Shown piece by piece: positions 49,026 through 59,130 of a stretch of 64,000 nt of DNA. A program made the position numbers and the translations under genes. The DNA comes from Bacteroidota bacterium (GTDB lineage: Bacteria; Bacteroidota; Ignavibacteria; Ignavibacteriales; Ignavibacteriaceae), in contig JAIUOE010000007.1 in the NCBI GenBank assembly GCA_020161395.1, positions 1 to 64,000 on the forward strand, in the 5' to 3' direction. Within the stretch, counting starts at the first letter, position 1. Each line of letters opens with the position of its first letter. The notes below the pieces were generated by a model. The model was not told where the DNA came from and did not search any database. It saw only the letters and a program-made list of their open reading frames with translations.

Positions 49026-50231
49026 ATGGCCAAAGAAAAATTTGACAGGTCTAAACCGCATGTCAACATTGGAACCATCGGTCATGTTGACCACGGAAAA
49101 ACAACTTTGACAGCCGCCATTACGATGGCATTAGCAAACAAAGGCTTGTCGCAGGTTAGAACATTCGATTCTATCGACAACGCCCCTGAAGAAAAAGCAA
49201 GAGGTATAACAATCGCTACTGCGCATGTTGAGTACTCGACAGAGAACAGACACTATGCGCATGTTGACTGCCCGGGTCACGCGGATTATGTAAAGAACAT
49301 GATCACCGGTGCTGCTCAGATGGATGGTGCCATCCTCGTTGTTGCTGCAACTGACGGACCGATGCCACAGACCAGAGAGCACATCCTCCTCGCAAGACAG
49401 GTTGGTGTTCCCCGTATTGTAGTGTTCCTCAACAAAGTTGACATGATGGAAGATGAAGAACTTCTCGAGCTCGTGGAAATGGAACTCAGAGAACTTCTCC
49501 AGAAGAATGAATTTGATGGTGACAACACACCAATCGTTAGAGGATCAGCTCTCCAGGCTCTCGAAGCCGGCGCAAGCAACGCTCCAACAGATGATGAAAG
49601 ATACGGCTGTATCTGGAACCTCATGGCAGCAGTTGACGAGTGGATTCTTCTCCCTGAAAGAAGTGTTGACAAACCATTCCTGATGCCGGTAGAGGATGTT
49701 TTCTCGATCACAGGTCGTGGAACAGTTGCTACAGGTAGAGTTGAAAGAGGCGAAATCGAGCTTGGAAAAGAAATCGAACTCGTAGGCCTTGGCCAGCACA
49801 AGAAAACCGTTATCACCGGTATCGAGATGTTCAGAAAAGAACTTGATAAAGCTCAGGCTGGTGACAATGCCGGTATCCTTATGCGCGGTGTTGGTAAAGA
49901 TGAAATCGAGAGAGGAATGGTACTTGCTAAACCAGGATCGATCACTCCTCACACCGAATTCGAGTGCCAGGTTTATGTACTTTCGAAAGAAGAAGGTGGC
50001 CGTCACAAACCATTCTCGAATGGCTACAGACCACAGTTCTATTTCAGAACAACAGATGTGACCGGCGTAGTAACACTTGAAAACGCTGACGACATCGTAA
50101 TGCCTGGTGACAACAGGTCAATGAGAGTTAAACTGATCTCCGAGATCGCTATGGAAGAAGGACTCAGATTCGCTATCCGTGAGGGTGGAAGAACCGTGGG
50201 TGCCGGAACCGTAACCAAGATCATCGAGTAA
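49026..50231 (+). CDS. tuf: Translation elongation factor Tu
   Basis: EF-Tu, 401 residues, brings aminoacyl-tRNA to the ribosome. G1 [10 protein letters not shown] (about 18-27), switch [18 protein letters not shown]3 [23 protein letters not shown], and G4 NKVDM (about 138-142) are intact. It is the only tuf in the window; the tRNA cluster before secE, where some bacteria keep a second copy, has rpmG instead. Confidence 0.98.
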   Translation: MAKEKFDRSKPHVNIGTIGHVDHGKTTLTAAITMALANKGLSQVRTFDSIDNAPEEKARGITIATAHVEYSTENRHYAHVDCPGHADYVKNMITGAAQMDGAILVVAATDGPMPQTREHILLARQVGVPRIVVFLNKVDMMEDEELLELVEMELRELLQKNEFDGDNTPIVRGSALQALEAGASNAPTDDERYGCIWNLMAAVDEWILLPERSVDKPFLMPVEDVFSITGRGTVATGRVERGEIELGKEIELVGLGQHKKTVITGIEMFRKELDKAQAGDNAGILMRGVGKDEIERGMVLAKPGSITPHTEFECQVYVLSKEEGGRHKPFSNGYRPQFYFRTTDVTGVVTLENADDIVMPGDNRSMRVKLISEIAMEEGLRFAIREGGRTVGAGTVTKIIE

Positions 50232-50255
50232 GAGAATCTTTATTGCATCACAGAC

Positions 50256-50278
50256 GGGGAGGGTATCCCTCCCCTTTT
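50256..50278 (+). terminator. GC-rich hairpin between tuf and rpsJ
   Basis: GGGGAGGG (50256-50263), loop TAT, CCCTCCCC (50267-50274), then TTTT. A strong short stem with a brief T run: probably a partial terminator that lowers S10-operon expression relative to tuf. Confidence 0.7.
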
Positions 50279-50305
50279 GTGTCTTAAAAAACGAGGAAAA
50301 TCAAA

Positions 50306-50614
50306 GTGGCCGGTAAGAAAATTAGAATTAAGTTAAAATCGTACGATCATATACTTATAGATAAATCGACCGAAAAAATAATTAAAACAGTTAAAAGTAC
50401 GGGAGCTTCGGTTTCCGGTCCGATACCGTTGCCTACCCGTAAAACGATATACACGGTATTACGATCACCTCATGTCGATAAAAAATCGCGTGAACAATTT
50501 GAGACCCGTACACACAAAAGAATTATAGATATCCATAATTCTAGCGCTAAAACAATCGATTCTTTAGGTAAACTAGATATCCCTGCCGGAGTTGACATAG
50601 AGATTAAACTCTAA
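50306..50614 (+). CDS. rpsJ: 30S ribosomal protein S10
   Basis: S10, 102 residues, also the NusE partner in antitermination. [10 protein letters not shown] at the start, [31 protein letters not shown] in the middle and [12 protein letters not shown] at the end are typical. Start is GTG, with GAGGA about 10 bases upstream. First gene of the S10 operon. Confidence 0.97.
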   Translation: MAGKKIRIKLKSYDHILIDKSTEKIIKTVKSTGASVSGPIPLPTRKTIYTVLRSPHVDKKSREQFETRTHKRIIDIHNSSAKTIDSLGKLDIPAGVDIEIKL

Positions 50615-50631
50615 GGGATTGCGGAGAATAT

Positions 50632-51255
50632 ATGTTAGGAATACTTGGTAAAAAAATTGGAATGTCTGCTATATTTGACGATAATGGCAACAGAATACCT
50701 GTGACCATCATCGAGGCAGGCCCCTGCACCGTAACTGATGTAAAAAGTGTTGAAATCAACGGCTACAACGCAATTCAGTTAGGCTTTGGTCAGGTTAAAG
50801 AGAAAAATTTGACCAAACCGGTCTTAGGTCACTTCAAAAAGAACAACCTCGAGCCGGTGCGTCATCTCAGAGAATTCCGCGTAGATTCCGTGGCAGAGTA
50901 TAAAGTGGGTGACAGCATTGATCTCGGTATCTTTACTGTTGGAGAGAAGATAAAAGTCTCCGGCAAAAGTAAAGGTAAAGGATTTCAGGGCGTTATGAGA
51001 AGGCACGGTTTCGGTGGAGTCGGCGGAACGACACACGGTCAGTCTGACAGGTTAAGAGCACCCGGTTCTATTGGTGCATCATCTTATCCATCCAGGGTTT
51101 TCCCGGGTCAGAGAATGGCAGGAAGAATGGGAAATGATAATGTCTCGGTAAGAAATCTTCAGGTCATTAGAATCATCGCAGAGAAAAACATAATTTTAGT
51201 TAAGGGCGCTGTTCCGGGTGCCATAAATTCAATTGTAGAGTTATACAAAAAATAG
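50632..51255 (+). CDS. rplC: 50S ribosomal protein L3
   Basis: L3, 207 residues, reaches into the peptidyl transferase centre and starts 50S assembly. It begins GILGKKIGMSAIFDDNG; the conserved core GVMRRHGFGGVGGTTHGQSD and PGQRMAGRMGND segment lie at about 122-175. It is 17 bases after rpsJ. Confidence 0.97.
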   Translation: MLGILGKKIGMSAIFDDNGNRIPVTIIEAGPCTVTDVKSVEINGYNAIQLGFGQVKEKNLTKPVLGHFKKNNLEPVRHLREFRVDSVAEYKVGDSIDLGIFTVGEKIKVSGKSKGKGFQGVMRRHGFGGVGGTTHGQSDRLRAPGSIGASSYPSRVFPGQRMAGRMGNDNVSVRNLQVIRIIAEKNIILVKGAVPGAINSIVELYKK

Positions 51256-51267
51256 TTCAGGTTAGAA

Positions 51268-51912
51268 ATGTTAGTCGATGTTTATAAAACAGACGGTACA
51301 GTCTCCGGACAGGTAGAATTGAATGATGGAGTTTTCTCGGTAGAACCCAATCATCATGTACTCTACCTCGCTTCCAAAGTGTATCTTGCCAATCAAAGAC
51401 AAGGTACTCATAAAAGCAAAGAAAGAGGCGAAATTAGAGGCGGCGGCAAGAAGCCTTGGAGACAAAAAGGAAGAGGCGGAGCGCGTGCCGGTACAACCAG
51501 ATCACCATTGTGGGTGGGTGGCGGAAGAATCTTTGGCCCAAAACCAAGAGACTACCGGTTAAAAGTGCCGCGCAAAGTTGCGATGCTCGCAAAGAGATCT
51601 GCTCTTTCGCTCAAGAATTCTGAAGAAAGATTGGTTGTTGTAGAAAACTTCACATATGAAGCACCCAGAACTAAAGACTTTGTTTCTTTGCTCCAGGCTT
51701 TAAAACTTGATGGTAAAAAGGTTCTTGTTCTTACTTCTGAACACAATGAGAATGTTTACAAATCAGGTAGAAATATCGAGAGAGTAAAAGTTCTAAGTGT
51801 AAACAGTGTTTCTACATACGACATATTGAATAGCCAGGTATTGCTCCTTCAGTCAGGAGCGGTAGAATATTTTAACAATACTTATTCTAAAGAAAAGGCA
51901 GCGGCTGAGTAG
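51268..51912 (+). CDS. rplD: 50S ribosomal protein L4
   Basis: L4, 214 residues, lines the exit tunnel and in some bacteria represses the S10 operon. The tunnel loop (KKPWRQKGRGGARAGTTRSP, about 60-79, then GGGRIFGPKPRDY) is intact, with no macrolide-type change visible. The stop codon is directly followed by the rplW ATG. Confidence 0.96.
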   Translation: MLVDVYKTDGTVSGQVELNDGVFSVEPNHHVLYLASKVYLANQRQGTHKSKERGEIRGGGKKPWRQKGRGGARAGTTRSPLWVGGGRIFGPKPRDYRLKVPRKVAMLAKRSALSLKNSEERLVVVENFTYEAPRTKDFVSLLQALKLDGKKVLVLTSEHNENVYKSGRNIERVKVLSVNSVSTYDILNSQVLLLQSGAVEYFNNTYSKEKAAAE

Positions 51913-52203
51913 ATGAAAGAAGTATTAGTAAAGCCACTATACACTGAAAAAAGCGTTAAGATGCTTTCCGCCCGCAAATACGGGTTTGAAGTAAGCTGGA
52001 GCTCGAACAAAATTGAGATAGCGAACGCGATTGAAAAAAAGTTCGGTGTGAATGTAATATCGGTAAACACAATTAAAAACAGAGGCAAGGTAAAGACATC
52101 TTTCAGGAAAACCGGAAGGTTCACCGGAAAAACGCCTCGGTTCAAGAAAGCCTATGTTACTCTTAAACAGGGCGATAAGATTGAATTATTTGAACAAGCT
52201 TAG
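51913..52203 (+). CDS. rplW: 50S ribosomal protein L23
   Basis: L23, 96 residues, at the tunnel exit, docking site for trigger factor and SRP. VKPLYTEKSVKML at the start, then ANAIEKKFGVNVISVNT and FKKAYVTLKQGDKIELFEQA at the end. ATG touches the rplD stop with no gap, so translation is coupled. Confidence 0.96.
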   Translation: MKEVLVKPLYTEKSVKMLSARKYGFEVSWSSNKIEIANAIEKKFGVNVISVNTIKNRGKVKTSFRKTGRFTGKTPRFKKAYVTLKQGDKIELFEQA

Positions 52204-52224
52204 AAGCAGACCGGAGTTTGAGCA

Positions 52225-53049
52225 ATGGCAATAAGAAAATATAAGCCCACTACACCCGGGACGAGATTTAGATCGGTTTCAGATTTTGCTGAGATTACTA
52301 AATCGACACCGGAGAAGTCTTTACTTCTTCCGTTGGACAAGTCGGGCGGTAGAAACAATCATGGCCGCGTGACTTCAAGACACAAAGGCGGTGGGCACAA
52401 AAGACAATATAGAATAATTGACTTCAAGAGGAACAAATTTGGTGTACCCGCAAAAGTCTTTTCTATTGAATACGATCCAAACCGTACCTGCAGAATAGCA
52501 CTGCTCCACTATGAAGACGGTGAGAAAAGATATATTCTTGCTCCCGCTGGTATCAAAGTTGGTCAGAAGGTAACCTCTGGTCCGGGATCTGAAATTAAAG
52601 TTGGTAACGCACTCCCTCTCAGAGAGATCCCTGTGGGAAGTTTTATTCACAATGTTGAATTAAAACCGGGTAAAGGCGGACAACTTGCAAGAAGTGCCGG
52701 ATCATCCATACAGTTAATCGCAAGAGAAAAAGAGATGGCCACTTTAAAACTCCCTTCTGGTGAAGTAAGAGTGGTAAGAGTCGAATGCATGGCAACCTAT
52801 GGTACAGTCGGAAATTCAGATCATGAAAATATAAGTTTAGGAAAAGCCGGCCGCAACAGATGGCTGGGCAGAAGACCGTTAAGCAGAGGCGTTGCCAAGA
52901 ATCCGGTCGATCACCCGATGGGTGGTGGAGAAGGAAAGACTTCAGGCGGTGGTCACCCTGTTTCACCATGGGGTCAGGCTGCTAAAGGTCTGAAGACCCG
53001 TAAACGGAAAAATCCTTCCAACAGATATATTGTTAAACGCAGAAAGTAG
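52225..53049 (+). CDS. rplB: 50S ribosomal protein L2
   Basis: L2, 274 residues, needed for subunit joining and peptidyl transfer. [20 protein letters not shown] (about 39-58), [12 protein letters not shown], and the C-terminal [20 protein letters not shown] segment with the conserved His are present. The tail is the usual basic [18 protein letters not shown]. Confidence 0.98.
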   Translation: MAIRKYKPTTPGTRFRSVSDFAEITKSTPEKSLLLPLDKSGGRNNHGRVTSRHKGGGHKRQYRIIDFKRNKFGVPAKVFSIEYDPNRTCRIALLHYEDGEKRYILAPAGIKVGQKVTSGPGSEIKVGNALPLREIPVGSFIHNVELKPGKGGQLARSAGSSIQLIAREKEMATLKLPSGEVRVVRVECMATYGTVGNSDHENISLGKAGRNRWLGRRPLSRGVAKNPVDHPMGGGEGKTSGGGHPVSPWGQAAKGLKTRKRKNPSNRYIVKRRK

Positions 53050-53061
53050 TAGAGAGTAAGT

Positions 53062-53349
53062 ATGCCAAGATCCATAAAAAAAGGCCCATTTATTCACTAT
53101 AAGCTATTGAAAAAAGTACAGTCGCTTAATGAATCAGGACAGAAGAAGATCATTAAGACCTGGTCGAGAGCTTCGATGATAACACCGGACTTTATAGGAC
53201 ACACAGTTGCAGTGCACAACGGTAACAAAATGATTCCTGTATATGTCACTGAAAACATGATCGGGCACAAATTCGGTGAATTTGCTCCCACAAGAATTTT
53301 CAGGGGACACCCGGGTACCAAAGCAGAAAAAGCCTCAAGAGCTAGATAG
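53062..53349 (+). CDS. rpsS: 30S ribosomal protein S19
   Basis: S19, 95 residues, binds the 30S head with S13. [18 protein letters not shown] at the start, [22 protein letters not shown] in the middle and [14 protein letters not shown] near the end. It is 12 bases after rplB. Confidence 0.97.
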   Translation: MPRSIKKGPFIHYKLLKKVQSLNESGQKKIIKTWSRASMITPDFIGHTVAVHNGNKMIPVYVTENMIGHKFGEFAPTRIFRGHPGTKAEKASRAR

Positions 53350-53360
53350 GACGAAAGAAA

Positions 53361-53723
53361 ATGGAAGCAAAAGCAACATATAGATTTATCCCATCCTCGC
53401 CAAGGAAAATGAGACTCGTTGTAGATCTCGTAAGAGGCATGAATGCTGTGAAAGCAATGGAGTCGTTACAGTTCCAGCCAAAACACGCTTCAAAAGATGC
53501 TTTGAAAGTTATCAAATCAGCAGTTTCGAACTTGATAAACAACAACGAAGAAGCCAGAATTCAACCGGAAAATGTTTACATAAAAGAAATTTTTGTGAAC
53601 AATGGTCCTGCGATGAAGAGGGTACTGCCGGCACCAATGGGTAGAGCTTACCGCGTAAGAAAAAGAATGTGCCACCTTACGGTAGTAGTATCATCAATCA
53701 ATATTAAAGGACAGGAGGCTTAA
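53361..53723 (+). CDS. rplV: 50S ribosomal protein L22
   Basis: L22, 120 residues, lines the exit tunnel with L4. [20 protein letters not shown] (about 12-31) is followed by the long tunnel hairpin ending [17 protein letters not shown]. Its stop is one base before the rpsC TTG. Confidence 0.96.
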   Translation: MEAKATYRFIPSSPRKMRLVVDLVRGMNAVKAMESLQFQPKHASKDALKVIKSAVSNLINNNEEARIQPENVYIKEIFVNNGPAMKRVLPAPMGRAYRVRKRMCHLTVVVSSINIKGQEA

Positions 53724-53724
53724 A

Positions 53725-54366
53725 TTGGGTCAGAAAACTCATCCAATTGGAATCAGAGTTGGAATTATCAGAGGTTGGGAATCGAACTGGTTTGAAAACA
53801 AAAGTTATGCTGTAAAGCTTAAAGAGGATGATCAGTTAAGAAGCTATGTAAGAAGAAGACTGAAATCAGCCTCTGTTTCTCGCATCGTGATCGACAGAAC
53901 CACAAAAAATGTTATCGTTACGATACATACTGCAAAACCCGGTCTAGTAATCGGAAAAAGCGGTTCTGAAATTCAGAAGCTTGAAGAAGAATTGAAGCAG
54001 ATTACCAATAAAGAAGTTAAAGTACAAGTATCCGAAATCAAAAAACCGGAACTCGATGCTTATCTCGTGGCAGAAAATGTTGCCCGTCAGCTTGAAGGAA
54101 GAATATCTTTCAGAAGAGCGATGAAGACATCACTTTCATCCACAATGAAAGCAGGCGGTGAAGGGATAAAGATAATGTGCGCGGGTCGTCTTGGCGGAGC
54201 TGAGATGGCAAGAACAGAGCAGTACAAAGAAGGAAGAACTCCACTTCATACTCTCAGATCGGATATTGATTACGCCAACGGCAGAGCCGAAACCATTTAT
54301 GGTTCCATCGGCATCAAGGTATGGATATGCCGCGGCGAGATTTTAGGTAAAAGAGTATCAGACTAA
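53725..54366 (+). CDS. rpsC: 30S ribosomal protein S3
   Basis: S3, 213 residues, guards the mRNA entry channel and has helicase activity. [22 protein letters not shown] at the N-terminus, the KH motif [16 protein letters not shown] (about 75-90), and [19 protein letters not shown]. Start is TTG, with AGGAGG eight bases upstream. Confidence 0.97.
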   Translation: MGQKTHPIGIRVGIIRGWESNWFENKSYAVKLKEDDQLRSYVRRRLKSASVSRIVIDRTTKNVIVTIHTAKPGLVIGKSGSEIQKLEEELKQITNKEVKVQVSEIKKPELDAYLVAENVARQLEGRISFRRAMKTSLSSTMKAGGEGIKIMCAGRLGGAEMARTEQYKEGRTPLHTLRSDIDYANGRAETIYGSIGIKVWICRGEILGKRVSD

Positions 54367-54384
54367 AATTCGGAGAATGCTGTC

Positions 54385-54807
54385 ATGTTAATGCCAAAAA
54401 GAGTTAAATTTAGAAGAGCCCAACGAGGACGAATGACCGGTAAAGCCTATCGTGGCTCGTCGGTTTCGTTCGGAGATTTTGGTCTGAAAGCACTTGAACC
54501 GGCCTGGATTACCAGCCGTCAGATAGAAGCATGCCGTATCACTCTTTCAAGAAAAATGAAAAGAGACGGTAAAGTATGGATCAGAATATTTCCCGATAAG
54601 CCGGTATCCAAAAAACCTTTGGAAACTCGTATGGGTAAAGGTAAAGGCGCACCCGAGTTTTGGGTAGCAGTTATCAAACCGGGAAGAATTATGTTTGAAG
54701 TAGCAGGAGTAAGTGAAGCGATAGCCAAAGAAGCTTTGGGTACTTGCTCTTATAAACTCCCCATTAAAACCAAGGTCGTAGCCAGACCCGATTTCGAACA
54801 GGAGTAG
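54385..54807 (+). CDS. rplP: 50S ribosomal protein L16
   Basis: L16, 140 residues, helps place A-site tRNA. It starts [19 protein letters not shown], with [22 protein letters not shown] (about 83-104) the typical core. Between ATG at 54385 and 54391 I prefer the first, since GGAG is nine bases upstream of it. Confidence 0.96.
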   Translation: MLMPKRVKFRRAQRGRMTGKAYRGSSVSFGDFGLKALEPAWITSRQIEACRITLSRKMKRDGKVWIRIFPDKPVSKKPLETRMGKGKGAPEFWVAVIKPGRIMFEVAGVSEAIAKEALGTCSYKLPIKTKVVARPDFEQE

Positions 54808-54811
54808 AGAA

Positions 54812-55015
54812 ATGAAGTTGAAAGAGATCAGAGAACTGACATCCGAAGAACTTAAAACCGCACTTGCTGAAAACTATGAAGCTTTGAACAACTTAAAGTT
54901 CAGAAATGCGCTGAAGCAAGAAGCAAATCCTGCTGCAATAAGCAACACAAGAAAAACTATTGCACGCCTTCTTACCATTAAGAAAGAGCGTGAATTAAAA
55001 GCTCAGAATAATTAA
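54812..55015 (+). CDS. rpmC: 50S ribosomal protein L29
   Basis: L29, 67 residues, a helical hairpin at the tunnel exit beside L23. MKLKEIRELTSEEL at the start and NTRKTIARLLTIKKERE in the second helix are typical. It begins 4 bases after the rplP stop. Confidence 0.95.
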   Translation: MKLKEIRELTSEELKTALAENYEALNNLKFRNALKQEANPAAISNTRKTIARLLTIKKERELKAQNN

Positions 55016-55036
55016 TCACCAGGAGCTTCTTAGAGA

Positions 55037-55291
55037 ATGGAAAGAAATAACAGAAAAACCAGAATCGGTAAAGTAGTCAGTAACAAGATGGACAAGACTG
55101 TGGTCGTGGCTATCGAGAGAAGGGTTGCTCATCCGATCTACAAAAAGTACTATAAAAGTACAACCAGACTGATGGCGCACGATGACCTTAACGGTTGCCA
55201 GATTGGCGATATTGTTAAGATTATGGAAACCCGCCCTCTCAGCAAAAATAAAAGATGGCGTTTAGTTGAAACTTTGATCAAAGCAAAGTAG
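55037..55291 (+). CDS. rpsQ: 30S ribosomal protein S17
   Basis: S17, 84 residues, an OB-fold protein for early 30S assembly. [23 protein letters not shown] (about 5-27), HPIYKKYYK and [22 protein letters not shown] are family hallmarks. AGGAG lies 11 bases before ATG. Confidence 0.96.
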   Translation: MERNNRKTRIGKVVSNKMDKTVVVAIERRVAHPIYKKYYKSTTRLMAHDDLNGCQIGDIVKIMETRPLSKNKRWRLVETLIKAK

Positions 55292-55309
55292 CTTTTACCG
55301 GAGAAAAAA

Positions 55310-55678
55310 ATGATTCAGGAAGAAACAAATTTAGTAGCTGCCGATAATTCCGGTGCTAAAAGATTGAAATGTATTAGAGTGCTTGGTGGCAGCAATAGAA
55401 GATACGCCAGCGTAGGAGACCTTATTGTGGTTTCCGTGAAGGCTGCCATACCTAACGCCGGGGTTAAAAAAGGTGATGTATCAAAGGCTGTTATCGTTCG
55501 CACAAAGAAGGAAGTAAGACGCAAAGACGGCTCTTACATTCGCTTTGATGAGAATGCTGCCGTACTTCTTAATAACCAGGGCGAACCTAAAGGTACCCGT
55601 ATCTTTGGACCCGTTGCAAGAGAACTTAGAGAAAGAAACTACATGAAAATAGTTTCTTTGGCTCCTGAAGTTTTGTAG
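55310..55678 (+). CDS. rplN: 50S ribosomal protein L14
   Basis: L14, 122 residues, at the subunit interface near the factor-binding site. It starts [28 protein letters not shown] and ends [28 protein letters not shown], matching the family throughout. Confidence 0.98.
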   Translation: MIQEETNLVAADNSGAKRLKCIRVLGGSNRRYASVGDLIVVSVKAAIPNAGVKKGDVSKAVIVRTKKEVRRKDGSYIRFDENAAVLLNNQGEPKGTRIFGPVARELRERNYMKIVSLAPEVL

Positions 55679-55686
55679 AGGATAAA

Positions 55687-56019
55687 ATGGCTAAAATAAA
55701 TCTTAAAAAAAACGATAAAGTTGTAGTTATTGCCGGAAACGACAAAGGTGCCAAAGGCAGAATTCTGAAAATCTTCAAGAAAACTGACCGTGTCATCGTC
55801 GAAGGTGTTAACTTAAGAAAAAGACATACAAAACCTAATCAGGCTAACCCTCAGGGTGGCATTATTGAAAAAGAAGCTCCAATCCATGTTTCGAATGTGA
55901 TGATTATCGATTCGAAAACAGGTGAGCCTTCAAGATTGGGCGGAAAGCTGATAGTGGACGAAAAAACCGGTAAAGAGAAAGTAGTCCGCGTCAGTGTTAA
56001 AAGCGGTGAAATGATATAA
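55687..56019 (+). CDS. rplX: 50S ribosomal protein L24
   Basis: L24, 110 residues, an assembly initiator with a KOW motif ([32 protein letters not shown], about 10-41). It is preceded by AGAGG and starts 8 bases after rplN. Confidence 0.96.
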   Translation: MAKINLKKNDKVVVIAGNDKGAKGRILKIFKKTDRVIVEGVNLRKRHTKPNQANPQGGIIEKEAPIHVSNVMIIDSKTGEPSRLGGKLIVDEKTGKEKVVRVSVKSGEMI

Positions 56020-56041
56020 ACAAGGACCAAGGTTTCAGAAA

Positions 56042-56671
56042 ATGGCAGAAAAAACAAAACAAAAACCTGAAGTTAAAGAAAAAAAGGCCGCAAAGGAAAC
56101 TGCTGAACCGGCAGTAAAGATCCCCTGCAGACTTTTTGAATTTTACAAAAAAGATGTGATGCCTGCGCTCACGACCAAATTTCAGTATAAAAATGTAATG
56201 CAGGTTCCAAAGCTGGAGAAAATAGTTGTAAACATGGGCGTTGGTGATGCTATTGCCGATCCCAAGATTCTTGAAGAAGCCGTAAAAAATCTTGAGGCTT
56301 TTACAGGTCAGAAACCAACCATCAGAAAAGCCAAACAGGCTATTTCTAACTTCAAGCTTAGAGCCGGTATGAATATCGGGGTAAAAGTTACCTTAAGAAG
56401 AGACAGAATGTATGAGTTCTTCGACAGACTTGTAAACATCGCCCTCCCAAGGGTAAGAGATTTCAAGGGCTTGTCTGACAAATCATTCGATGGCAGAGGA
56501 AACTACACCTTCGGAGTGAAAGAACAGATTATATTCCCTGAAATTGATGTTGACAAGGTAACACGCATTTTAGGTATGGATATTACAATTGTGACCAACG
56601 CAAAAACCGATGCCGAAGCTTTCGAATTATTGGCTGCGTTTGGATTCCCCTTCAGAAAAAAAGGTAACTAA
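56042..56671 (+). CDS. rplE: 50S ribosomal protein L5
   Basis: L5, 209 residues, binds 5S rRNA in the central protuberance. The core ([14 protein letters not shown], then [17 protein letters not shown], then [21 protein letters not shown]) is canonical. The first 30 residues are an additional Lys/Glu/Ala-rich extension, so the protein is about 30 longer than usual. No better ribosome site is seen at an internal ATG, so the extension is probably real. Confidence 0.95.
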   Translation: MAEKTKQKPEVKEKKAAKETAEPAVKIPCRLFEFYKKDVMPALTTKFQYKNVMQVPKLEKIVVNMGVGDAIADPKILEEAVKNLEAFTGQKPTIRKAKQAISNFKLRAGMNIGVKVTLRRDRMYEFFDRLVNIALPRVRDFKGLSDKSFDGRGNYTFGVKEQIIFPEIDVDKVTRILGMDITIVTNAKTDAEAFELLAAFGFPFRKKGN

Positions 56672-56693
56672 CAGTTAAACTGAGGTTTTATTA

Positions 56694-56963
56694 ATGGCAA
56701 GAAAAAGTCTTATAGCCAGAGAAGCAAAAAGAGAAAGATTATACGAACAGTATAAAAAAATCAGAGAAGAATTGAAAGCAGCCGGCGATTATGAGGGTCT
56801 GCAGAAGCTTCCTAAAAATTCCTCTTCTGTCCGTCTTCACAACAGATGTATGATGACAGGAAGAGCGAGAAGTTATTACAGAAAATTTGGCGTGTCCAGA
56901 TTGGTCTTCAGAGAAAAAGCTTTGCGTGGTGAAATACCCGGCGTGAAGAAATCAAGTTGGTAA
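56694..56963 (+). CDS. rpsN: 30S ribosomal protein S14, zinc-independent form
   Basis: S14, 89 residues. It is the longer C-minus form: it lacks the two CxxC pairs and needs no zinc. [15 protein letters not shown] at the start, [23 protein letters not shown], then [11 protein letters not shown] at the end. L33 and L36 in this window are by contrast zinc forms. Confidence 0.96.
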   Translation: MARKSLIAREAKRERLYEQYKKIREELKAAGDYEGLQKLPKNSSSVRLHNRCMMTGRARSYYRKFGVSRLVFREKALRGEIPGVKKSSW

Positions 56964-56980
56964 AAGGAGATTCTTAAAAA

Positions 56981-57376
56981 ATGACAATGTCTGACCCAAT
57001 AGCCGATTTCTTGACCAGATTGAGAAATGCAATCAAGGCTAACAAGAGAAGAGTTGAGATTCCTTCATCGAATATGAAAGTAGCTATCGCCGGGCTTCTG
57101 AAGAAATATGGCTATATCTACGATTTTGAAGTAATTCCCGACAACAAACAGAATGTTTTAAGAGTTCTCTTAAGATATTCGCAAGGCAAGCCGGCAATAA
57201 ACGGCTTGAAAAAAGTAAGCACCCCGGGTCTTCGGGTTTACAAATCCGTGGATGAACTCCCAAGAGTACTCAACGGTTACGGAATAGCAATTTTATCCAC
57301 ATCCAGTGGAATAATGACAGATAAGCAGGCAAAGCGCGCCAATGTAGGCGGCGAAGTCCTCTGCTATATTTGGTAA
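56981..57376 (+). CDS. rpsH: 30S ribosomal protein S8
   Basis: S8, 131 residues, binds 16S helix 21 and in E. coli represses the spc operon. DPIADFLTRLRNAIKA at the start, STPGLRVYKSVDELPRVLNG, then GIAILSTSSGIMTDKQAKRANVGGEVLCYIW at the end are typical. Confidence 0.97.
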   Translation: MTMSDPIADFLTRLRNAIKANKRRVEIPSSNMKVAIAGLLKKYGYIYDFEVIPDNKQNVLRVLLRYSQGKPAINGLKKVSTPGLRVYKSVDELPRVLNGYGIAILSTSSGIMTDKQAKRANVGGEVLCYIW

Positions 57377-57397
57377 AATCATAAACGGAGCAATAAA

Positions 57398-57940
57398 GTG
57401 TCACGAATAGGTAAAAAACCGGTAGAAATACCAAATGGCGTTACTGTTACCATTAATGGTAATACTGTGACCGTAAAAGGGCCGAAAGGACAGCTCGAGA
57501 GGTCTTTCAGAGATGCTGTCGAAATCAAGCATGAGAATGACACTCTGGTTGTTACCAGAAAAGATGATCAGAAAGAAAGCAGAGCCCTGCACGGATTGAC
57601 CAGATCACTGATTCAGAACATGGTAACCGGCGTGAGCGCAGGTTATTCCAAAACTTTGGATATAGTGGGTGTTGGTTACAAGGTGGAAGCAAGAGAAAAA
57701 AACCTTCTTCTGTCACTCGGATATTCACATCCTATTTACTTCATCCCTCCAGATGACATCACTTTGCAGGTGACCACACCTACACAGATAATCATCAGCG
57801 GTATAAACAAAGAAGCCGTCGGACTTGTAGCGGCAAAAATAAGATCGTTTAGGAAGCCTGAACCTTACAAAGGAAAAGGTATTAAATACTCCAATGAAAC
57901 AATCAGAAGAAAAGCCGGAAAAACAGCCGGTAAAAAATAA
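57398..57940 (+). CDS. rplF: 50S ribosomal protein L6
   Basis: L6, 180 residues, near the factor-binding site. SRIGKKPVEIPNGV at the start, VGVGYKVEA in the centre and FRKPEPYKGKGIKYSNETIRRKAGKTAGKK at the end. Start is GTG, with CGGAG 10 bases upstream. Confidence 0.97.
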   Translation: MSRIGKKPVEIPNGVTVTINGNTVTVKGPKGQLERSFRDAVEIKHENDTLVVTRKDDQKESRALHGLTRSLIQNMVTGVSAGYSKTLDIVGVGYKVEAREKNLLLSLGYSHPIYFIPPDDITLQVTTPTQIIISGINKEAVGLVAAKIRSFRKPEPYKGKGIKYSNETIRRKAGKTAGKK

Positions 57941-57954
57941 GCGGAGCTGAAGTA

Positions 57955-58314
57955 ATGAGTAAAAAGAATTCAAGATTAAAAATAAAAACCAAAATCAGAG
58001 CGAAAGTTTCGGGAACTCCTGAAAGTCCAAGACTGACAGTAACCCGCAGCCTCAATCAGATTTATGCACAACTGATAGACGACAGTGCCAGTGCAACAGT
58101 GCTTGCTGCTTCCTCTCTTACTAAAGAGTTGCAGGAAGACATCAAGAACGCTAAAGGAAAAACCGCAAAATCGAAAGTGGTTGGCCTCTTCCTTGCTAAA
58201 AAAGCACAGGAACAGAACATCACTTCGATAGTCTTCGACAGGAATGGCTACAGATATCACGGCCGTGTGAAAGCCCTTGCCGACGGACTTAGAGAAGGCG
58301 GATTACAATTCTAA
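57955..58314 (+). CDS. rplR: 50S ribosomal protein L18
   Basis: L18, 119 residues, carries 5S rRNA with L5. PRLTVTRSLNQIYAQLIDD (about 24-42), and the C-terminal FDRNGYRYHGRVKALADGLREGGLQF, are family hallmarks. The stop codon is only 5 bases before a tRNA gene, which separates it from rpsE. Confidence 0.97.
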   Translation: MSKKNSRLKIKTKIRAKVSGTPESPRLTVTRSLNQIYAQLIDDSASATVLAASSLTKELQEDIKNAKGKTAKSKVVGLFLAKKAQEQNITSIVFDRNGYRYHGRVKALADGLREGGLQF

Positions 58315-58319
58315 ACGAT

Positions 58320-58390
58320 TGCCGAGTCGTCTAACGGCAGGACAGCGGCCTTTGGAGCCGTATGTGGAGGTTCGAATCCTCCCTCGGCAG
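58320..58390 (+). tRNA. tRNA-Gln (anticodon TTG)
   Basis: Cloverleaf of 71 bases: acceptor TGCCGAG/CTCGGCA, D stem GTC/GAC, anticodon stem GCGGC/GCCGT with loop CTTTGGA, T arm GGAGG TTCGAAT CCTCC. U1-A72 and G73 are the glutamine identity elements. CCA is not encoded. It lies inside the spc operon, between rplR (5 bases) and rpsE (31 bases), on the same strand. Confidence 0.96.
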
Positions 58391-58421
58391 CAGAGATAAT
58401 TAGAGAAACGGAGTTAAAAAT

Positions 58422-58928
58422 TTGAAGAGCAATAGAAATCAGAGCAACGACGGCTTTAAAGAAAAAGTTGTTCATATAAACCGTGTTGCCAAGGTTGTTA
58501 AAGGCGGTAGAAGATTTGGTTTTAACGCCATTGTTGTTGTTGGAAACGGAAACGGGCTTGTTGGTATCGGACTTGGTAAAGCCAATGAAGTTACTGATGC
58601 CATCCAAAAAGGAATTGATGATGCAAGAAAGAACCTGAAACAGGTACTTATTGGGTCTCACACATTACCACATGAAATCATCGGCAAATTCGGCGCAGGA
58701 AAAGTTATGCTTAAACCTGCAACTCCCGGAACCGGTCTTATCGCAGGTGGTGGAGTTCGTGCTGTTCTTGAAGCAGCCGGTGTTCAGGATGTCCTTACCA
58801 AATCACTTGGTTCAAGTAATCCCCATAATCAGGTAAAAGCTACTTTAGCAGGCTTGTTGGAACTTAGAAGCGCAAAAGACATTGCAGCTCTCAGAGGTCT
58901 GTCTGTTAAAGAGATGTTTACCTTATAG
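58422..58928 (+). CDS. rpsE: 30S ribosomal protein S5
   Basis: S5, 168 residues, a fidelity protein next to S4. The dsRBD-like [27 protein letters not shown] (about 15-41), [35 protein letters not shown], then [13 protein letters not shown]. Start is TTG, with CGGAG eight bases upstream. It is the first gene after tRNA-Gln. Confidence 0.97.
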   Translation: MKSNRNQSNDGFKEKVVHINRVAKVVKGGRRFGFNAIVVVGNGNGLVGIGLGKANEVTDAIQKGIDDARKNLKQVLIGSHTLPHEIIGKFGAGKVMLKPATPGTGLIAGGGVRAVLEAAGVQDVLTKSLGSSNPHNQVKATLAGLLELRSAKDIAALRGLSVKEMFTL

Positions 58929-58941
58929 ATCGGAGAGAAAA

Positions 58942-59124
58942 ATGAAATTAAAAATAACTCAAACGAAAAGTGTTATCGACAGACCCAAAGATCAGAAAGC
59001 TACTATTGAGGCTCTTGGGCTGAGCAGACCTAACAGGTTTGTTGAACACAACGATACGCCTCAGATCAGAGGAATGATAAGAAAAGTAGCACATCTTGTT
59101 AAAGTGGAAGAAATTCAGGACTAA
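58942..59124 (+). CDS. rpmD: 50S ribosomal protein L30
   Basis: L30, 60 residues. [26 protein letters not shown] followed by RIG-like [21 protein letters not shown] is typical. ATG at 58942 was chosen, with CGGAGAG about 8 bases upstream; an open frame continues further upstream but overlaps rpsE. Confidence 0.96.
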   Translation: MKLKITQTKSVIDRPKDQKATIEALGLSRPNRFVEHNDTPQIRGMIRKVAHLVKVEEIQD

Positions 59125-59130
59125 AGAAAA

